Source: Phytophthora hibernalis (lineage: Eukaryota > Oomycota > Peronosporomycetes > Peronosporales > Peronosporaceae). From it: 64,000 bases of DNA. A program made the position numbers and the translations under genes. The notes beneath the pieces were generated by a model. The model saw only the letters and a program-made list of their open reading frames with translations. It was not told where the DNA came from and did not search any database. The DNA lies in NCBI GenBank assembly GCA_012656075.1, contig JAAKBF010000287.1, positions 124,001 to 188,000 of the forward strand, given 5' to 3'. This document shows positions 44,297 through 55,043 of this stretch, piece after piece; position 1 is the stretch's first letter, and every line of letters starts with the position of its first letter.

Positions 44297-45451
44297 ATGC
44301 CGATGAGCAGCTCATTACTCAGTCGTCGCCTTCCCATGAAGTCGTGGAGGAGGAAGCCGCCCCCGCTACTGCCACAGGCCAGCCCCGTCCAAAGCCTCCC
44401 GTGGCTCGCATCGGACGCCGACGTGGGCGTCACGCGCGTCTCCTGCTGCGACGCCCAGTGGCGCTACGAGATCTCGCTGCGCTTCCGCGCGCGCACAATT
44501 TGGCTCGTGCAGCGCTCGTACGCCGACTTCCAGCAGTTCCACGCGGCTATTGACACCGCCTTCCGCCAGGCGCTACACGCGCGACGCGTCACGCTGCCCA
44601 AGCCCGCGCGTCTCCAATGGGATGCGGCCGTGACCGCCGACAAGCTCCGCAAACAACTCAACGGCTACCTGCACAAGCTGCTGGAGATCGAGAGTGTGCA
44701 CGCATCCGACACATTTCGGGTCTTCATGACGCCACGTCCACAGTCGGACGATAGTGAAATTGTAGAAGAAGAGAAGACAGGACGTTCTAGTAGCACTAGA
44801 AGCTCTAGGACGACCATGAGCTCTAGAGACAGTGTCGACGGGTTGGTTGACTGTCCTGTTCCGTTCCCGTGGCGAGTGCCTCCGCCGGTTGTTGCACCTT
44901 CGAAGTGCGAGGAACTGGTGCATTTTGGAGGTTCAGTTGGGTTATCTGCTCTTGGTGGACTTGCAGTGGGGTTGACGAAGCGGAGCGCGCTGTCGGGATC
45001 GCAGAAGGCGGCGGCGGTGGCGGCGGGAGTTGCGGGCGTGGCTCTGACGGGACCGTTGTCGGCGGTGTTTGCTCTTAGCGCACTGGGTGGTGTTGGAAAG
45101 TATCAGCTGAACAAGGCGGCGTATCTGAGTGTGTGCAAGCCGCTGCACGCTGAAAAAGCAGCGATCGATTTCGTTGTGGAGAACGCTGAGCAGTTTCAGG
45201 TCCGCGGCGTGCAGCGAGGTTTGGAGATGCTATCCACTTGTACTGTCATAATGTACGCAGGTCGGTGCGTGTGGTGGCGCCCCGGATTCGAAACGTGGAC
45301 ATGCTATGGCGACTGGAGCAGATTCGAGCAAAACGACCTTGAGGCTGGTGTCGCCGTATGGACATTCGGGCCCACTACGATGTGGCAGTCAAGTGTTTCT
45401 GCAACTTGTAGATGGAGAATGGGCGGGTCAGCTCCTTGGTATGCAGGGTGA
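44297..45451 (+). CDS. PX-domain protein (C-terminal end uncertain)
   Basis: A phox-homology domain spans residues ~45-150: WRYEISLRF, the phosphoinositide-binding RSYADFQQFH motif, LPKPARLQW, LRKQLNGYLHKLLEI and DTFRVFM. PX domains bind membrane phosphoinositides, usually on endosomes. Then come a Ser/Thr-rich linker (~160-200) and a Gly/Ala-rich hydrophobic region (~225-290, LSALGGLAVGL...AVAAGVAGVALTGPLSAVFA). After about 45280 the sequence stops looking like protein, and the next gene's frame starts inside (45306). The true end is probably changed by a missed intron or frameshift. A PX-sphingomyelinase fusion is an alternative. Confidence 0.75.
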   Translation: MPMSSSLLSRRLPMKSWRRKPPPLLPQASPVQSLPWLASDADVGVTRVSCCDAQWRYEISLRFRARTIWLVQRSYADFQQFHAAIDTAFRQALHARRVTLPKPARLQWDAAVTADKLRKQLNGYLHKLLEIESVHASDTFRVFMTPRPQSDDSEIVEEEKTGRSSSTRSSRTTMSSRDSVDGLVDCPVPFPWRVPPPVVAPSKCEELVHFGGSVGLSALGGLAVGLTKRSALSGSQKAAAVAAGVAGVALTGPLSAVFALSALGGVGKYQLNKAAYLSVCKPLHAEKAAIDFVVENAEQFQVRGVQRGLEMLSTCTVIMYAGRCVWWRPGFETWTCYGDWSRFEQNDLEAGVAVWTFGPTTMWQSSVSATCRWRMGGSAPWYAG

Positions 45452-46505
45452 GTTTATCACCGCTACCAAGTATTCACCGGCGGTTTTTCAGCTAGGGACT
45501 ATCAATGGGGACATGATAACAGCGTTGGCTGTAGAGAGGAAACTGAACAACCAGTTCAAGAAGAACGATCTTCGATGTCAACGCCTTTCAAACTGCGCGT
45601 GATGATCTACAACGTGTGGTTGCTACCGAGTTTAGTGTCGTCTTTCAACGAGAAGATTTCCCCTTGTGCGTCGCAACGCGCTGCAGCAATTCCAAGATGT
45701 CTCGCGTCACTAGATGTTGACGTGGTGATTTTTGCGAAGCTTTTGCAGCTCTGCGCGCGAGAAGCTGGTGGCTGGAATGAAGTCGCAGGGATTTATCTAC
45801 GAGACCAAAGTGGTGGGAGATGCATCGCTGCTCGGCACCAAAAAGGCGATCGACGGTGGCTGTTTCGCCATGAGCAAGTACCCTCTTACCAACTGCGAGG
45901 AGATCACTTTCGGCAGTGTTGCATCCGGCGAAGACCGATACGCAGACAAGGGCGTCGTGTACTTCCAGGTGCGAATGCCCGTCCAGAGCAGCAACGGTTC
46001 CGACACGACTCAGACCGTCCACGTTGTGGGCACGCACTTGCAAGCTTGGGAAACCCCGATCGCTGTCACGACGCGGAACTGCCAGCTCGTTCTCATGCGA
46101 AAATTTGTGGACACGCTGTGCCTTCCAAAGCATGAACCCGTGATCTTCGCAGGAGATATGAACGTCAGCAAGCACGCGGTCGGTGCGCAGGCTCCCGACG
46201 GTGAGTACACGGTCATGCTGGATGTGCTGGGCGTCCACGAGCCAGAACTGCATCCCAAGTCATCCATCTACAGCTTCGACCCGACCACGAACAACCTTGC
46301 AGTAGACGGTCCTAGCTCAGGAGGTGTGACGGAGCGTCTGGACTACGTCATGGTCGATCGCAGTCATCGCCAACCACTCGCAGCATCGACCGAAATCGTG
46401 CAGCTCAAGGCCACGCGGCACTGGGCGCAACCCCGAGGCGTCTCCGGTGAAGTCCTCGTGGACTTGTCCGACCACTATCCGGTTGTCGGCGACTTCCACT
46501 TCTAG
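45306..46505 (+). CDS. neutral sphingomyelinase-like phosphodiesterase (three frameshifts)
   Basis: Starts MATGADSSKTTLRL, with a beta-rich N-terminal module (GSQVFLQLVDGEWAG, FITATKYSPAVFQL). An endonuclease/exonuclease/phosphatase-fold domain follows: LRVMIYNVWLLPS, DVVIF, then KLVAGMKSQGFIYET, GCFAMSKYP, VHVVGTHLQAW, the GDMNVSKHA metal/catalytic segment, RLDYVMVD, and the terminal SDHYPVVGDF with the catalytic histidine. The family splits sphingomyelin into ceramide and phosphocholine with Mg2+. Bases are missing near 45533, and one T each in T-runs at about 45731 and 45746; adding three gives 400 residues exactly. Its start overlaps the PX frame by 146 bp on the same strand. Confidence 0.75.
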
Positions 46506-46690
46506 ATAGGATAATTGCCTCAACATGAACTAACTTATTCCTCAAATGGCTACACAGAAGGCAACTACTTGTTGAAGTTGTCTCTGGTGTATTTCAATTG
46601 GTTAAAATCAAAGTAACAATCGATATGATTGGCTAAAAGGAGCCAATGACCAAATTTCTTTTTATCACTATCCTTTCTGCCACGTAGCGG

Positions 46691-48898
46691 ATGAAGTTCT
46701 GGCTTTACTCGAGCGCGAGCCTCGTGGCCTGCGTGGGGCTGCTCTGGTACACGTATGTGACGCGGCAGCAGTTCTACCCGTCCGTGATCTACCTCGTGAC
46801 CTCCAAGGTCAGTGTCCTGGTGCTGGGCAACGCGGGCCTCGTACTTACGACGCTATTCGGGAGGTTCCTCAAAACTTTTTCTTGGGACACTTCGGGATGC
46901 GGAAGTGGAGGTGAGTGATTGTCATGGTGAAAATTAAATGCGGAGGGGATTCTCTAATCTTACTTTTTAAAGTTACTGCATGAAAATGTACGCTACGCCG
47001 TGACGGAGACGTGTCTGGCGCTCACGATCTTCCGTGAGGAGATCTCGTTCCACGTCATGGTGCTGTTCACGGCACTCGTGTTCCTCAAGATCTTCCACTG
47101 GCTGGCACAGGCCAGGATCGAGTTTGTGAGTGGGTCTCTCATATTTTATAATTTATTAATTACTGACTTGGGTTGTCTGGTAGATTGAACAAACGGACGT
47201 CATCTCTCGTCTCACTCATGTGAGACTTGTGGGACTCATGACCATGCTCGCAGCTGTAGACACGGGATTCGTGGTGTGGTGCTCACTGAAAGTGATGGAG
47301 ATGGGCCCCTCGGTCTTCATCCTTTTTGGATTTGAGGTGGATATTACTGCAGAAAATGAGAGGTTGTTGGTACTTAATTTTATTTTGTTGCTGGCAGTTC
47401 CTGATTTTGCTGGTGACTATCGTGGCCACTTTCCTGCGCTACGTGCTGTACGTGGTGGACTCTCGGATGGACGGGGCCTGGACCAACAAGTTCACGTACC
47501 TCTTCTACCTGGAGCTCGTTTCGGAAGTCACCAAGTTGGTTGTGTACTTGGTACGAACAACCGCTTCAAGTGGGAGGTTTTTATGTGTTTGCTGACTTTT
47601 GACTTTTGCAGGTCTTTTTCATGCTTATTTTCACGTACTACGGCATGCCGCTGCACATTGTGCGTGACCTGTGGATTTCCATCAAGAACTTGCAGCGGCG
47701 TATCGCGTCGTACTTCCGCTATAGGAAAATCACCGCCCACTTGAACGAGCGTTTCCCGAACCCAACGGAAGAAGAACTGCAGGAGACGGACAGAACGTGC
47801 ATTATCTGCCGCGAGGAAATGACCCCAGACGCCTGCAAGAAGCTGCCATGCTCGCACATTTTCCACGTGGACTGCCTCAAAATGTGGGTCCAGCGCCAGC
47901 AAACGTGCCCAACGTGTCGCTCCACCATTCCGACAGGACCGCGTCGTCCGACTGCTGTTCCTGATGGACCCGCTGCTCGCGCTGCACGACCTGCTGCAGA
48001 GAACAACAATGTGCCACAAGCAGCGGCAGTCGCTCCCGCAGCACAAGCTCAGCGACCTGCTGCACCTGGTGCTCCTCGTTTCCGGTTTGGAGTTGCATTC
48101 GGGCGGGTTGTTCCGCCGCCGAATCCTACTGGAGCTGCTGCTCCGACGGCTCCTGCGGGAACGACTCAACCCGCGACGCCTCCAGGGTCTGCGGGTTTCC
48201 CCGCTGCTGCACCTGGTCATCCGTTTGCTGCTGGCTATCCGAACCCGTACATGTCGCCAATGATGTTTGGCCCTGGTATGGGTCCACCCTTTGGCTTTGG
48301 TATGCCAGGTGCATACGGTATGATGCCTCCTTTGGCATGCCCCTCTCGGTCCGCAGTCGCAGCAGGGTTTGCAACAGCCCGGTGTGGACCCTGATAGCAT
48401 TCAGCGCCAGATCGACCTGCTGCATGCTCAACTGGCAGTGCTGCAAGCTTCAGCAGCGCAGTTTGGTGCCTCGCATCAGCCCCAAGGTGTACAGCAACCG
48501 CCTGCTTCGGCACCAACGACACAAACACAAAGTGGAAATCTAGCTGAAACCACCCTCGCACCCCCTCTATCGGCCCCGGCTGCTCCCTCTGGAATCCCAG
48601 AAGTACCTGTCGCTGCTGCACCTGTACCAGCCCCAGTGGAGGCGTCTGAAGCTGCCGCAGCTGCTGCACCTTCGGGGAGGACCTAGAAGAGAAACGTCCG
48701 ATCCCGAGGCAGCAACAGGAGCGTGTTCAACCAGCTGCACCAGCAAGTGAGCCCTCTGCTTCGCTTCCACAGGAGTCCAAGATTCCAGCGGCCCCGCAGA
48801 CAGAGGCCGAACGCCGCAGGGAAGAGTTGCGTCAACGCTACAACCGCATCTACAGCAGCTCATCCGTGAGTGACAACGAAGAGAAGAAGAGCGACTGA
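46691..48898 (+). CDS. HRD1/synoviolin-type ER E3 ubiquitin ligase (five frameshifts)
   Basis: Exons are 46691-46910, 46973-47125, 47184-47336, 47398-47550 and 47612-48898; introns of 58-62 bp. Five missing bases (near 46879, 46885, 48335, 48343 and 48676, most in T, G or C runs) restore a frame of 656 residues. About six transmembrane helices (LVACVGLLWYTYV, ISFHVMVLFTALVFLKIF, LVTIVATFLRYVLYVV, VFFMLIFTYYGMPL) precede a RING-H2 finger (CIICREEM...CSHIFHVDCLKMW...CPTC) and a long Pro/Ala/Gln-rich tail ending RQRYNRIYSSSSVSDNEEKK. HRD1 ubiquitinates misfolded ER proteins for proteasomal removal (ERAD). Confidence 0.9.
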
Positions 48899-49029
48899 TC
48901 GATACGCAGTTCCTGGCGCCTGCTAATATAACACCTGAAAACCGATGCTTACGATGAACATTCAGCAGACAGGATTCTGAAGATGGCTCATTGTAGGTTT
49001 CAAGAACCTACACAAGACGTCTCAGCATG
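48899..49029. other. short intergenic gap
   Basis: No feature seen apart from the likely HRD1 3' end. Confidence 0.3.
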
Positions 49030-49528
49030 CTATTGTCCGGCTTGACTTGGGGTTCCACTCATCGTATTACGCGCCAATGGTTGTTCTTGGCAAGCTTCAG
49101 AGCGAGGCGCGTGAAGACCTTCACTGCTAGAGTTGGGCTGAAAAATACGCACACAAGCGTGATCATCGTTTTCCACGATCACAAATACATGTACTGCCTT
49201 TTCGACTTGTGTTTGTACTTGGGGGAGGATAAAATACCGGGAATCCTCGACTGTGCGCGGAGGCCCCTGCACAATGAGCGCATTGTCTTCATCCTTTCCG
49301 AGTTCAGTCACCGGCGACGATGACTTGCCTGGTTCGCGAAGACTGTGAGGTCAGACGCAGCGATATCGGAGACGTCACTGTCTTCATATTCACCGCATTT
49401 CTGACAGCACAAACATATTCGACATCCACAGAAACAGCAGCAGCCGAGGTCACCGCGTTACCATCTTCGCCCACGAGCTGGAACCAGTTCCGCATCATCA
49501 CTTCAACGGCAAATTTTAACGCAAACAT
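49030..49528 (-). pseudogene. Crinkler-like (CRN) N-terminal fragment 1
   Basis: From ATG at 49528 (MFALKFAVEVMM) it reads WFQLVGEDGNAVTSAAAVSV and ISLRLTSQSS-type sequence. Compared with the related copy at 61564-61920, about two dozen bases are lost near 49330 and the frame changes. It then continues as TELGKDEDNALIVQGP (ORF 49030-49311). The plan W-FQLV...VSVD...DLTVF...LGKDEDNALIV resembles the conserved N-terminal domain of Crinkler-type secreted host-targeted proteins of oomycetes. No effector C-terminal domain follows. The match is from memory of the family pattern. Upstream is a repeat that recurs at 53.0 and 59.5 kb. Confidence 0.5.
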
Positions 49529-49626
49529 TTGTCTAGATTTTAGTAAGGCCCAGAAAAAGGTTAGATTTTATACGACCCATTTTTTTAATTAATATGTAAT
49601 TATGGAATCGTAAAAATGCAATACAA

Positions 49627-49679
49627 AGTAGGAAATAATTGGATTTCACATAATATGTGAAATCCAATTATTTCCTACT
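49627..49679. repeat. perfect 53-bp palindrome
   Basis: 26-base arms starting AGTAGGAAATAATTGG are perfectly complementary around a single central A at 49653. Specific to R copy 1. Confidence 0.85.
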
Positions 49680-49710
49680 ATATGTTTTGTGATAATATCA
49701 CAAAACATAT
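49680..49710. repeat. perfect 31-bp palindrome adjoining the previous one
   Basis: ATATGTTTTGTGATA, one central base, then its exact complement. It is directly next to the 53-bp palindrome. Confidence 0.85.
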
Positions 49711-49713
49711 TAT

Positions 49714-49806
49714 TAAGCTTCGCAACATTTCAATTATTATTATTGAGCATGATAAGTGATATTATAAGTTCATTTGCCACAATGATAATTGCAATGTTGC
49801 GAAGCT
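49714..49806. repeat. imperfect inverted repeat (MITE-like)
   Basis: AAGCTTCGCAACATT at the left and AATGTTGCGAAGCT at the right. The same end sequence appears at 53183 and 59398 within the other R copies. AT-rich interior, no coding. Confidence 0.6.
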
Positions 49807-50195
49807 ACAAAATCCCGATATGTTTTATTGACAAGGAAAACACCCAATTATGTATTGCTTTTTACGATCGCCAAATATTGCCAAACCAAGAACCTTGATT
49901 GTGCGAACGCGACCGCACGGCAACAAACAAACCTTTCGTTCAGTTTGTGTGGGGTGCTGGACCAGCCAGCTATTATAGAAGCTGAAACATGGATGAGGAC
50001 CTACATGCATCTTGATGGTATTAATTATCAACACAAGCTAGCACCCACCACGAACTGTTCCGCATACAATGTACTTAGTTTAGAGCTCCCAACAGTATCC
50101 TTCAGACACATGCAGCCAGACTGCCCCGTCTGACGATAACGGTGTCTAATTCTTCAACGATACGTTTACGTGTGCGTCGTTCGCACATGTATCGC

Positions 50196-50640
50196 TGTAC
50201 TGTATCACATGAATCGCTGTACTGTATATATAAAGGCAGCTGACGCAGGCCATGATTATAATCATGTAAAATCACATGATTCAGTACAGGATTAATCCTG
50301 GATTGTCATTTAGTACAAATAAACGAAGATCATATGGAGAAGATTCGTGAAGATACCTCGAGGACGAAGAAGATACGAACGTACGGTTATAATTTGTGCC
50401 AGGATTAAAACATGATTAGTCATGCTTGACGCCATGATTACGTCATTGTGTTTCTCGGGATCGACTCACGACTACATGTACACGGAGTCTGGTCGAACCC
50501 CATCTGAGTAAGGGCGGGGCATTCGCTGCGAGGTCATGTAGGTAGAGCGTCAGTATCAACAGTTCTACCCATACACTCCGGGGGTGTCAGAAAGAAGAGA
50601 AATGCATTATTGGACGCATTATCAGCTATCCACCTGTAAA
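50196..50640. other. repeat-rich gap
   Basis: Contains CGCTGTACTGTATCACATGA-type short repeats and a perfect palindrome CATGATTATAATCATG near 50251. No gene. Confidence 0.4.
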
Positions 50641-50651
50641 ACCTTGTCTAC

Positions 50652-52925
50652 TTACTTCGCGACTTGAGTGGAGGGGACATCCTCTTCATCCTTTTCTTCG
50701 ACGTTGACTGAAGACGGAGGCATCTTCTCTTCTTCGTCATCTTGTTGCATGTCCACGCCTTGGATCGAGATGAGTCTTCCTGTAAGCAAATAATAGAACA
50801 GCTCGAAACGACGTCTTGGCAGAGCGTTGGCGCTCATGTCCTGGGGTTGTCCTCCAGCGACGAGTCGGATGAACATCCAGCAGACGTACACGCCGCAGCT
50901 GAAGGCGTCAAACTGGATGGGGTTGTTCTGTTGAACGAGATCGTACTCTTGGAGTCCAGAAATCTTGAGTTGGGTGGCGATATCTTTCGCCGCGTTCAGG
51001 TAGGAGCCTTGGTTAAGCGGGTCGTAGTAGAAAATGCGCCTCGCGCTCGCTTTCACCACCAGACAACACCAGTGAGCGTTGTGGAAGTTCAACGGGATCA
51101 ACACAGACTCCACGCCACTCTCCGCTACTTGCTGGAAAACCCTATCGCGAATTGCATTGTCAAGGAGCCCTCCACCCGATTGCCTCGTCCGTTTTTTCAA
51201 TGTCTCCGCGGCTTGGAATCCAGCAAATCTGCATGAGTTAAATTCATCTTGTAACCGCAAACACAGAGCCCTTATTGCCGCGTCCGTGAGCCAGGTTGGT
51301 GGTGTAGCTCTGTACAACATAGAGTACACGAGGTCCGGCATGTTTGGGACACCTTCGATCACCTTGTAGGGGTAAGTACCCAGCACTTCAGCTGCAACCT
51401 TGTTGGCCACGTCATGGTATTCAGCCGGAAGTGCTGGAATACCTTCACAAGTTAGCCACTTGTGCATATCCAGCCCCAGCTGTATCACGTCCTTCAAGTT
51501 CTGCACTCTGGCGAACGTTTCGGTCTGCTCGCGCGAGAAATTACCCACATCCTTGATAATCACAGTCTCCTTCGCGCCTGACGCCTTCGTCTGCTTTGAA
51601 TCATTTCCAGACTCTTGGGACGCATCAATCTCAATAGCGCTCGCAGCCGTGTTCGCTACGGGTAGTATCTTGACGCAGGCCGCCAGTAGCTTGGGTGGGA
51701 GAATGTAGAAGGGGTCCATTATCGTGACAGGGTTCCTCATCATTTTTTGCTGTCCGCTTCTTTGTACTTCACGATCACTCCAGACAGACGACGCTGCGTG
51801 TCCGTTAAGGAAGGCTGCTCCCGATCCAGAGCGTTCAAGTGCCCGCTCAACGATATTTCTCCAGCTAGCTTTCTACCTCTCTGAGCTTGATCGAACCATT
51901 TTCTGTCCGTGCGTTCACCAGCCGCCGTCACTTTTTCAGCTTGCGGGGGCACCCACCTTCCTTGTCTTAGGGTTGAGTTGGATACGAGGAAGAGCTGCTG
52001 TCGATTCTGGTTGTAGAAACTCCTCAGCCTCCTCGCTTTGATCGCCACTGTCACTGGAACTTATGGCAAACTCCAGTTTCAAATCTGAAGCAGATCAACT
52101 GCTTTTTGCTTGTGCAGGTTGCAGCTCCGTCCTGGGCATTTTCCGCTGCCGAACATTCCGCCACTGATTCATTACAAATTCCAGCATCTCGACAAACTCC
52201 ACGTCATCGTCAATATCAGCCATCTCCGTGCTGATTAAGTGAGTGACTCGCACTGCTTCTCTATAACGCTGCGCTCGTGTACGGTTTTCAACGAGGCTCA
52301 CGGTCCCTTTGCTTGCGGGGAAGGTTTCATACGTGAACTGCTTCACACGCTTTAGGTCACGACTCGTATTTGTCCACCTAGTCATAACCATGGACAAGTC
52401 ATGGATCAAAACATGTAAAAAACTGTTTTGTCCATAAATATAATCATGGACAAAACGTGGTCAAAAGCAAAAACACAACATACAGCCCACTCACCTCGAG
52501 TCAATGCGCATCCACGGGATGATGGGACCGGGGATTCGCTCGTTATTCCTGTACGCAATATCGTGCCGACACAGGAGCTTCATGGTCATCCCGAATTCGC
52601 AGTCGCAGGCCCAGGTGTCCACTCGCATGGTATGCGTCTTCGACGGGCCCTGAACCATCACTTCATCCTCATTCGTTGTGCTCAAAGAAAACCGGTAGCG
52701 AACTTCGTTAGACAAGGCTCGCGAGTATTGCTCTGCTATCTGTTCAGCGACGTAGTGGGAGGTGAAGCGAAGCACGTTGGACATCTCCTCGTCGTAGTTG
52801 CTGTTGACGAACTGACCGATCTTCGATATGCGATACTTGTACTCATTCTCCACCCGGCGGTCAAACGCCACAAGGGCCTTGACACACCCGCCATGCTCAT
52901 GGATCCGTCGACACAATCCTTAAGC
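50652..52925 (-). pseudogene. Mutator-type transposon gene 3' half: SWIM finger plus Ulp1 protease
   Basis: The minus-strand frame 52916-52491 ends in a SWIM zinc finger (TWACDCEFGMTMKLLCRHDI). A ~117-bp GT-AG intron leads to 52409-52095 (WTNTSRDLKRVKQFTYETF). The frame continues with small frame changes through 52054-51740 (missing A in the A-run near 51742) into an intact C48 protease domain (51743-50652). That domain has His224 (FHNAHWCCLVV), Asp241 (YYDPLNQ) and Cys283 (FDAFSCGVYVCWM), the Ulp1 triad. SWIM-Ulp1 fusions are typical of Mutator-like elements with a SUMO-protease-like domain. The DDE transposase core that should lie upstream is absent; the sequence stops at the edge of inverted duplication 2 near 52983. 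Probably an immobile remnant. Confidence 0.8.
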
Positions 52926-53029
52926 TTACCAAAAGCTCTCCAACCTGTTGTTGGTGTGGTTTTTGAAGTGTGGAAGCTTCGCGCGGAAAACGGCCGCAAT
53001 ATTTCAGCCAATCCAATTACGTCGCTAAT

Positions 53030-54020
53030 GCTGGCGAATTTTAACGCAAAAGTCGAGATTTTGGTAAATCCCAGAAATATGTCTATATTTTGTGAGATCC
53101 AGAATTTGTTTTTAACAAATACAATATAATGGGATCGTAAAAATAAGGCAATAAAAATTGGAGTTTTCAAATGCCACGAACTAAGCTTCGCAACATTGCA
53201 ATTATATTATATTTGATTTTTATTTGATTTTTCAATATAAAATATTTGATGTTTCATTTTAATTTTGCAATAATATTAATTGCTCGGTATGTTTTATTGA
53301 CAAGGAAAACATCCAATTATGTATTGCTTTTTTACGATCGCAAAGTATTGCCAAACCAAGAACCTTGATTGTGCGAACGCGACCGCACGGCAACCGGTAC
53401 AAAGCTCTGAAAATGAAAGCGAACAGCGGTCATCACTGCGTTCACATCAAACGTGTACCAAAACCGTAAGTCATTATTAGTCATGGCTTGACTAATTAGA
53501 GAGAAATGGTGTTTTGTTGCTTCAGATGACACATACAAGGGCATGATTACGGAGACTTTACTATCATCGCGTGGCAAGTGACGTTTAAAAACATGTGGAA
53601 AGGACAAACAAATCTTTCGTTTAGTTTGTGTGGGGTGCTGGGCCAGCCAGCTATTTAGAAGCTGAAACATGGACGAGGACCTACATGCATCTTGATGGTA
53701 TTAATTATCAACACAAGCTAGCACCCACCACGAACTGTTCCGCGTACAATGTACTTAGTTTAGGCCCTGGTCCAGGTAGCAGAATACATTCTTGTTCCCA
53801 ACAAGGGGTTAGGGGTTGGGACCAAACCAACGTGATTTAGGCTTTTCAGAATATGTGCTGGCCCTGGTCCAAGTGCGCTGGAATGGGCGGGGGATTAGAG
53901 CTCCCAACAGTGTCCTTCAGACACATGCAACCAGACTGCCCCGTCTGACGATAACGGTGTCTAATCCTTCAACGATACGTTTACGTGTGCATTCGTTCGC
54001 ACATGTATCGCTGTATCACA
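53030..54020. repeat. repeat family R, copy 2
   Basis: Direct-orientation relative of 49510-50195, with an extra segment around 53400-53600 and another containing CCCTGGTCCAGG/CCCTGGTCCAAG near 53762-53870. It lacks the perfect palindromes of copy 1. Confidence 0.7.
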
Positions 54021-54166
54021 AATTGGGGTCGCGATCTATTAATACCACAAACCGACAACGATCGATTGCCTTGACCCGAGACCAACCCGAATCCACAAAC
54101 AACGTCGAGCCCACAAAACTTGGTTATATACTGATGGTGTGTATTCTATTCTACGACAGTACAGAC

Positions 54167-54972
54167 TCACAGGTACGCCGTCACGACACGACCGCTCAGC
54201 GGTTGCACTGGTCGCGCGTTCTTGCCGTCGTCCGTGATGGGCAGCTCGCGTAGCTGAGACTGTAGTCGCTCCAGGTCGGCTGTTGACACGTCCACGGGTT
54301 TCTTGACCACCCACCAGTCCACGATCTCGCTACACGCTGGCGTGGTCAGGCTGCCCGGATAGTTGAAGACGCCGTGCGCGTCCGCCGCGTTGTTTACCAG
54401 GTCGGCGTACGACGCAAGACTGGCCGTAGCCGTCGCGTTCGCGCTCACGTTGTCCAACGCGTCCAGCACGGAGACGACCCACGGGTCGCTCTCGCCCTCC
54501 ACGGCTTTGAAGAACACACCCGTCACCAGCAGCGCCGAGCTGTCCGCGTTGCTGTGCACGAAGTGTACCTCGCCGCCCAGGTACTCACCGTTCAGAGTGT
54601 GCTCCGATGGCACGTGGATGTGGAACTGCAGCATGTCGTACGACGCGCCGCTGGCCGTCACGGCACACGAACCGCCGTTCACGCTGGCTGTGAACGACTC
54701 ATCCGACTGCGACACGTTGAAGTCGCCGCACGAGCCGCTGAACGTGAGCGAGCGCTTCTCGGACACGCAACCCGCCGTGGTCTCGATGTCGATGGGCGAC
54801 TGGCGCGCACCACCGCACGTCGGGTAGCTCTCGGCCCACTGGTCGGGTCCGACGAGGCTCGTGTCGTTGGTCTTGTATCCCCACGGGGCTCCTCGGCTCC
54901 GTCGGCGGCGACATTTGTGGAAGTGATTGCGGCGATGGCCATGGTAGCAACGACGGCGGAGAAGATCTTCAT
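54167..54972 (-). pseudogene. alpha-carbonic anhydrase 4, left copy (frameshifted)
   Basis: Intronless mirror of 57607-58413. Zinc-site segments FHIHVPSEHT and EVHFVHSN and the SLTTPAC..DWW segment are present in ORF 54766-54167. One G is missing near 54893 (GAGGAGCC versus GAGGGAGCC in the partner, read on the minus strand), so GAEGAPWGY reads GAEEPRGDT. The signal peptide is thereby separated from the enzyme. Everything else matches the intact copy, so a sequence error or very recent lesion is likely. Confidence 0.87.
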
Positions 54973-55043
54973 GGTGAAGTTGATGAGATTGGGGTGTTGG
55001 TGTTTAAGTCGGTGTGGTGCTGCGGAAGCAAGTTTGGAAATGG

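Larger units (their letters stand above)
49510..50195. repeat. repeat family R, copy 1 (upstream of CRN fragment 1)
   Basis: Most of this block recurs at 53030-54020 in the same orientation and at 58560-59555 inverted. Shared landmarks are AATTTTAACGCAAA, TTATTGACAAGGAAAACA, CCAAGAACCTTGATTGTGCG, the block from GTGTGGGGTGCTGG to CATCTTGATGG, and TGACGATAACGGTGTCTAAT. The first bases correspond to the start codon region of the CRN-like frame, so R looks like a CRN 5' flank that has been copied. Confidence 0.7.
52983..55043. repeat. left arm of inverted duplication 2
   Basis: 2.06 kb matched in reverse at 57539-59600, spacer 55044-57538. It contains R copy 2 (53030-54020) and carbonic anhydrase 4 left. 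Differences noted are mostly one-base homopolymer changes (for example GGGG versus GGGGG near 54030) plus scattered mismatches at both edges. Confidence 0.9.
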
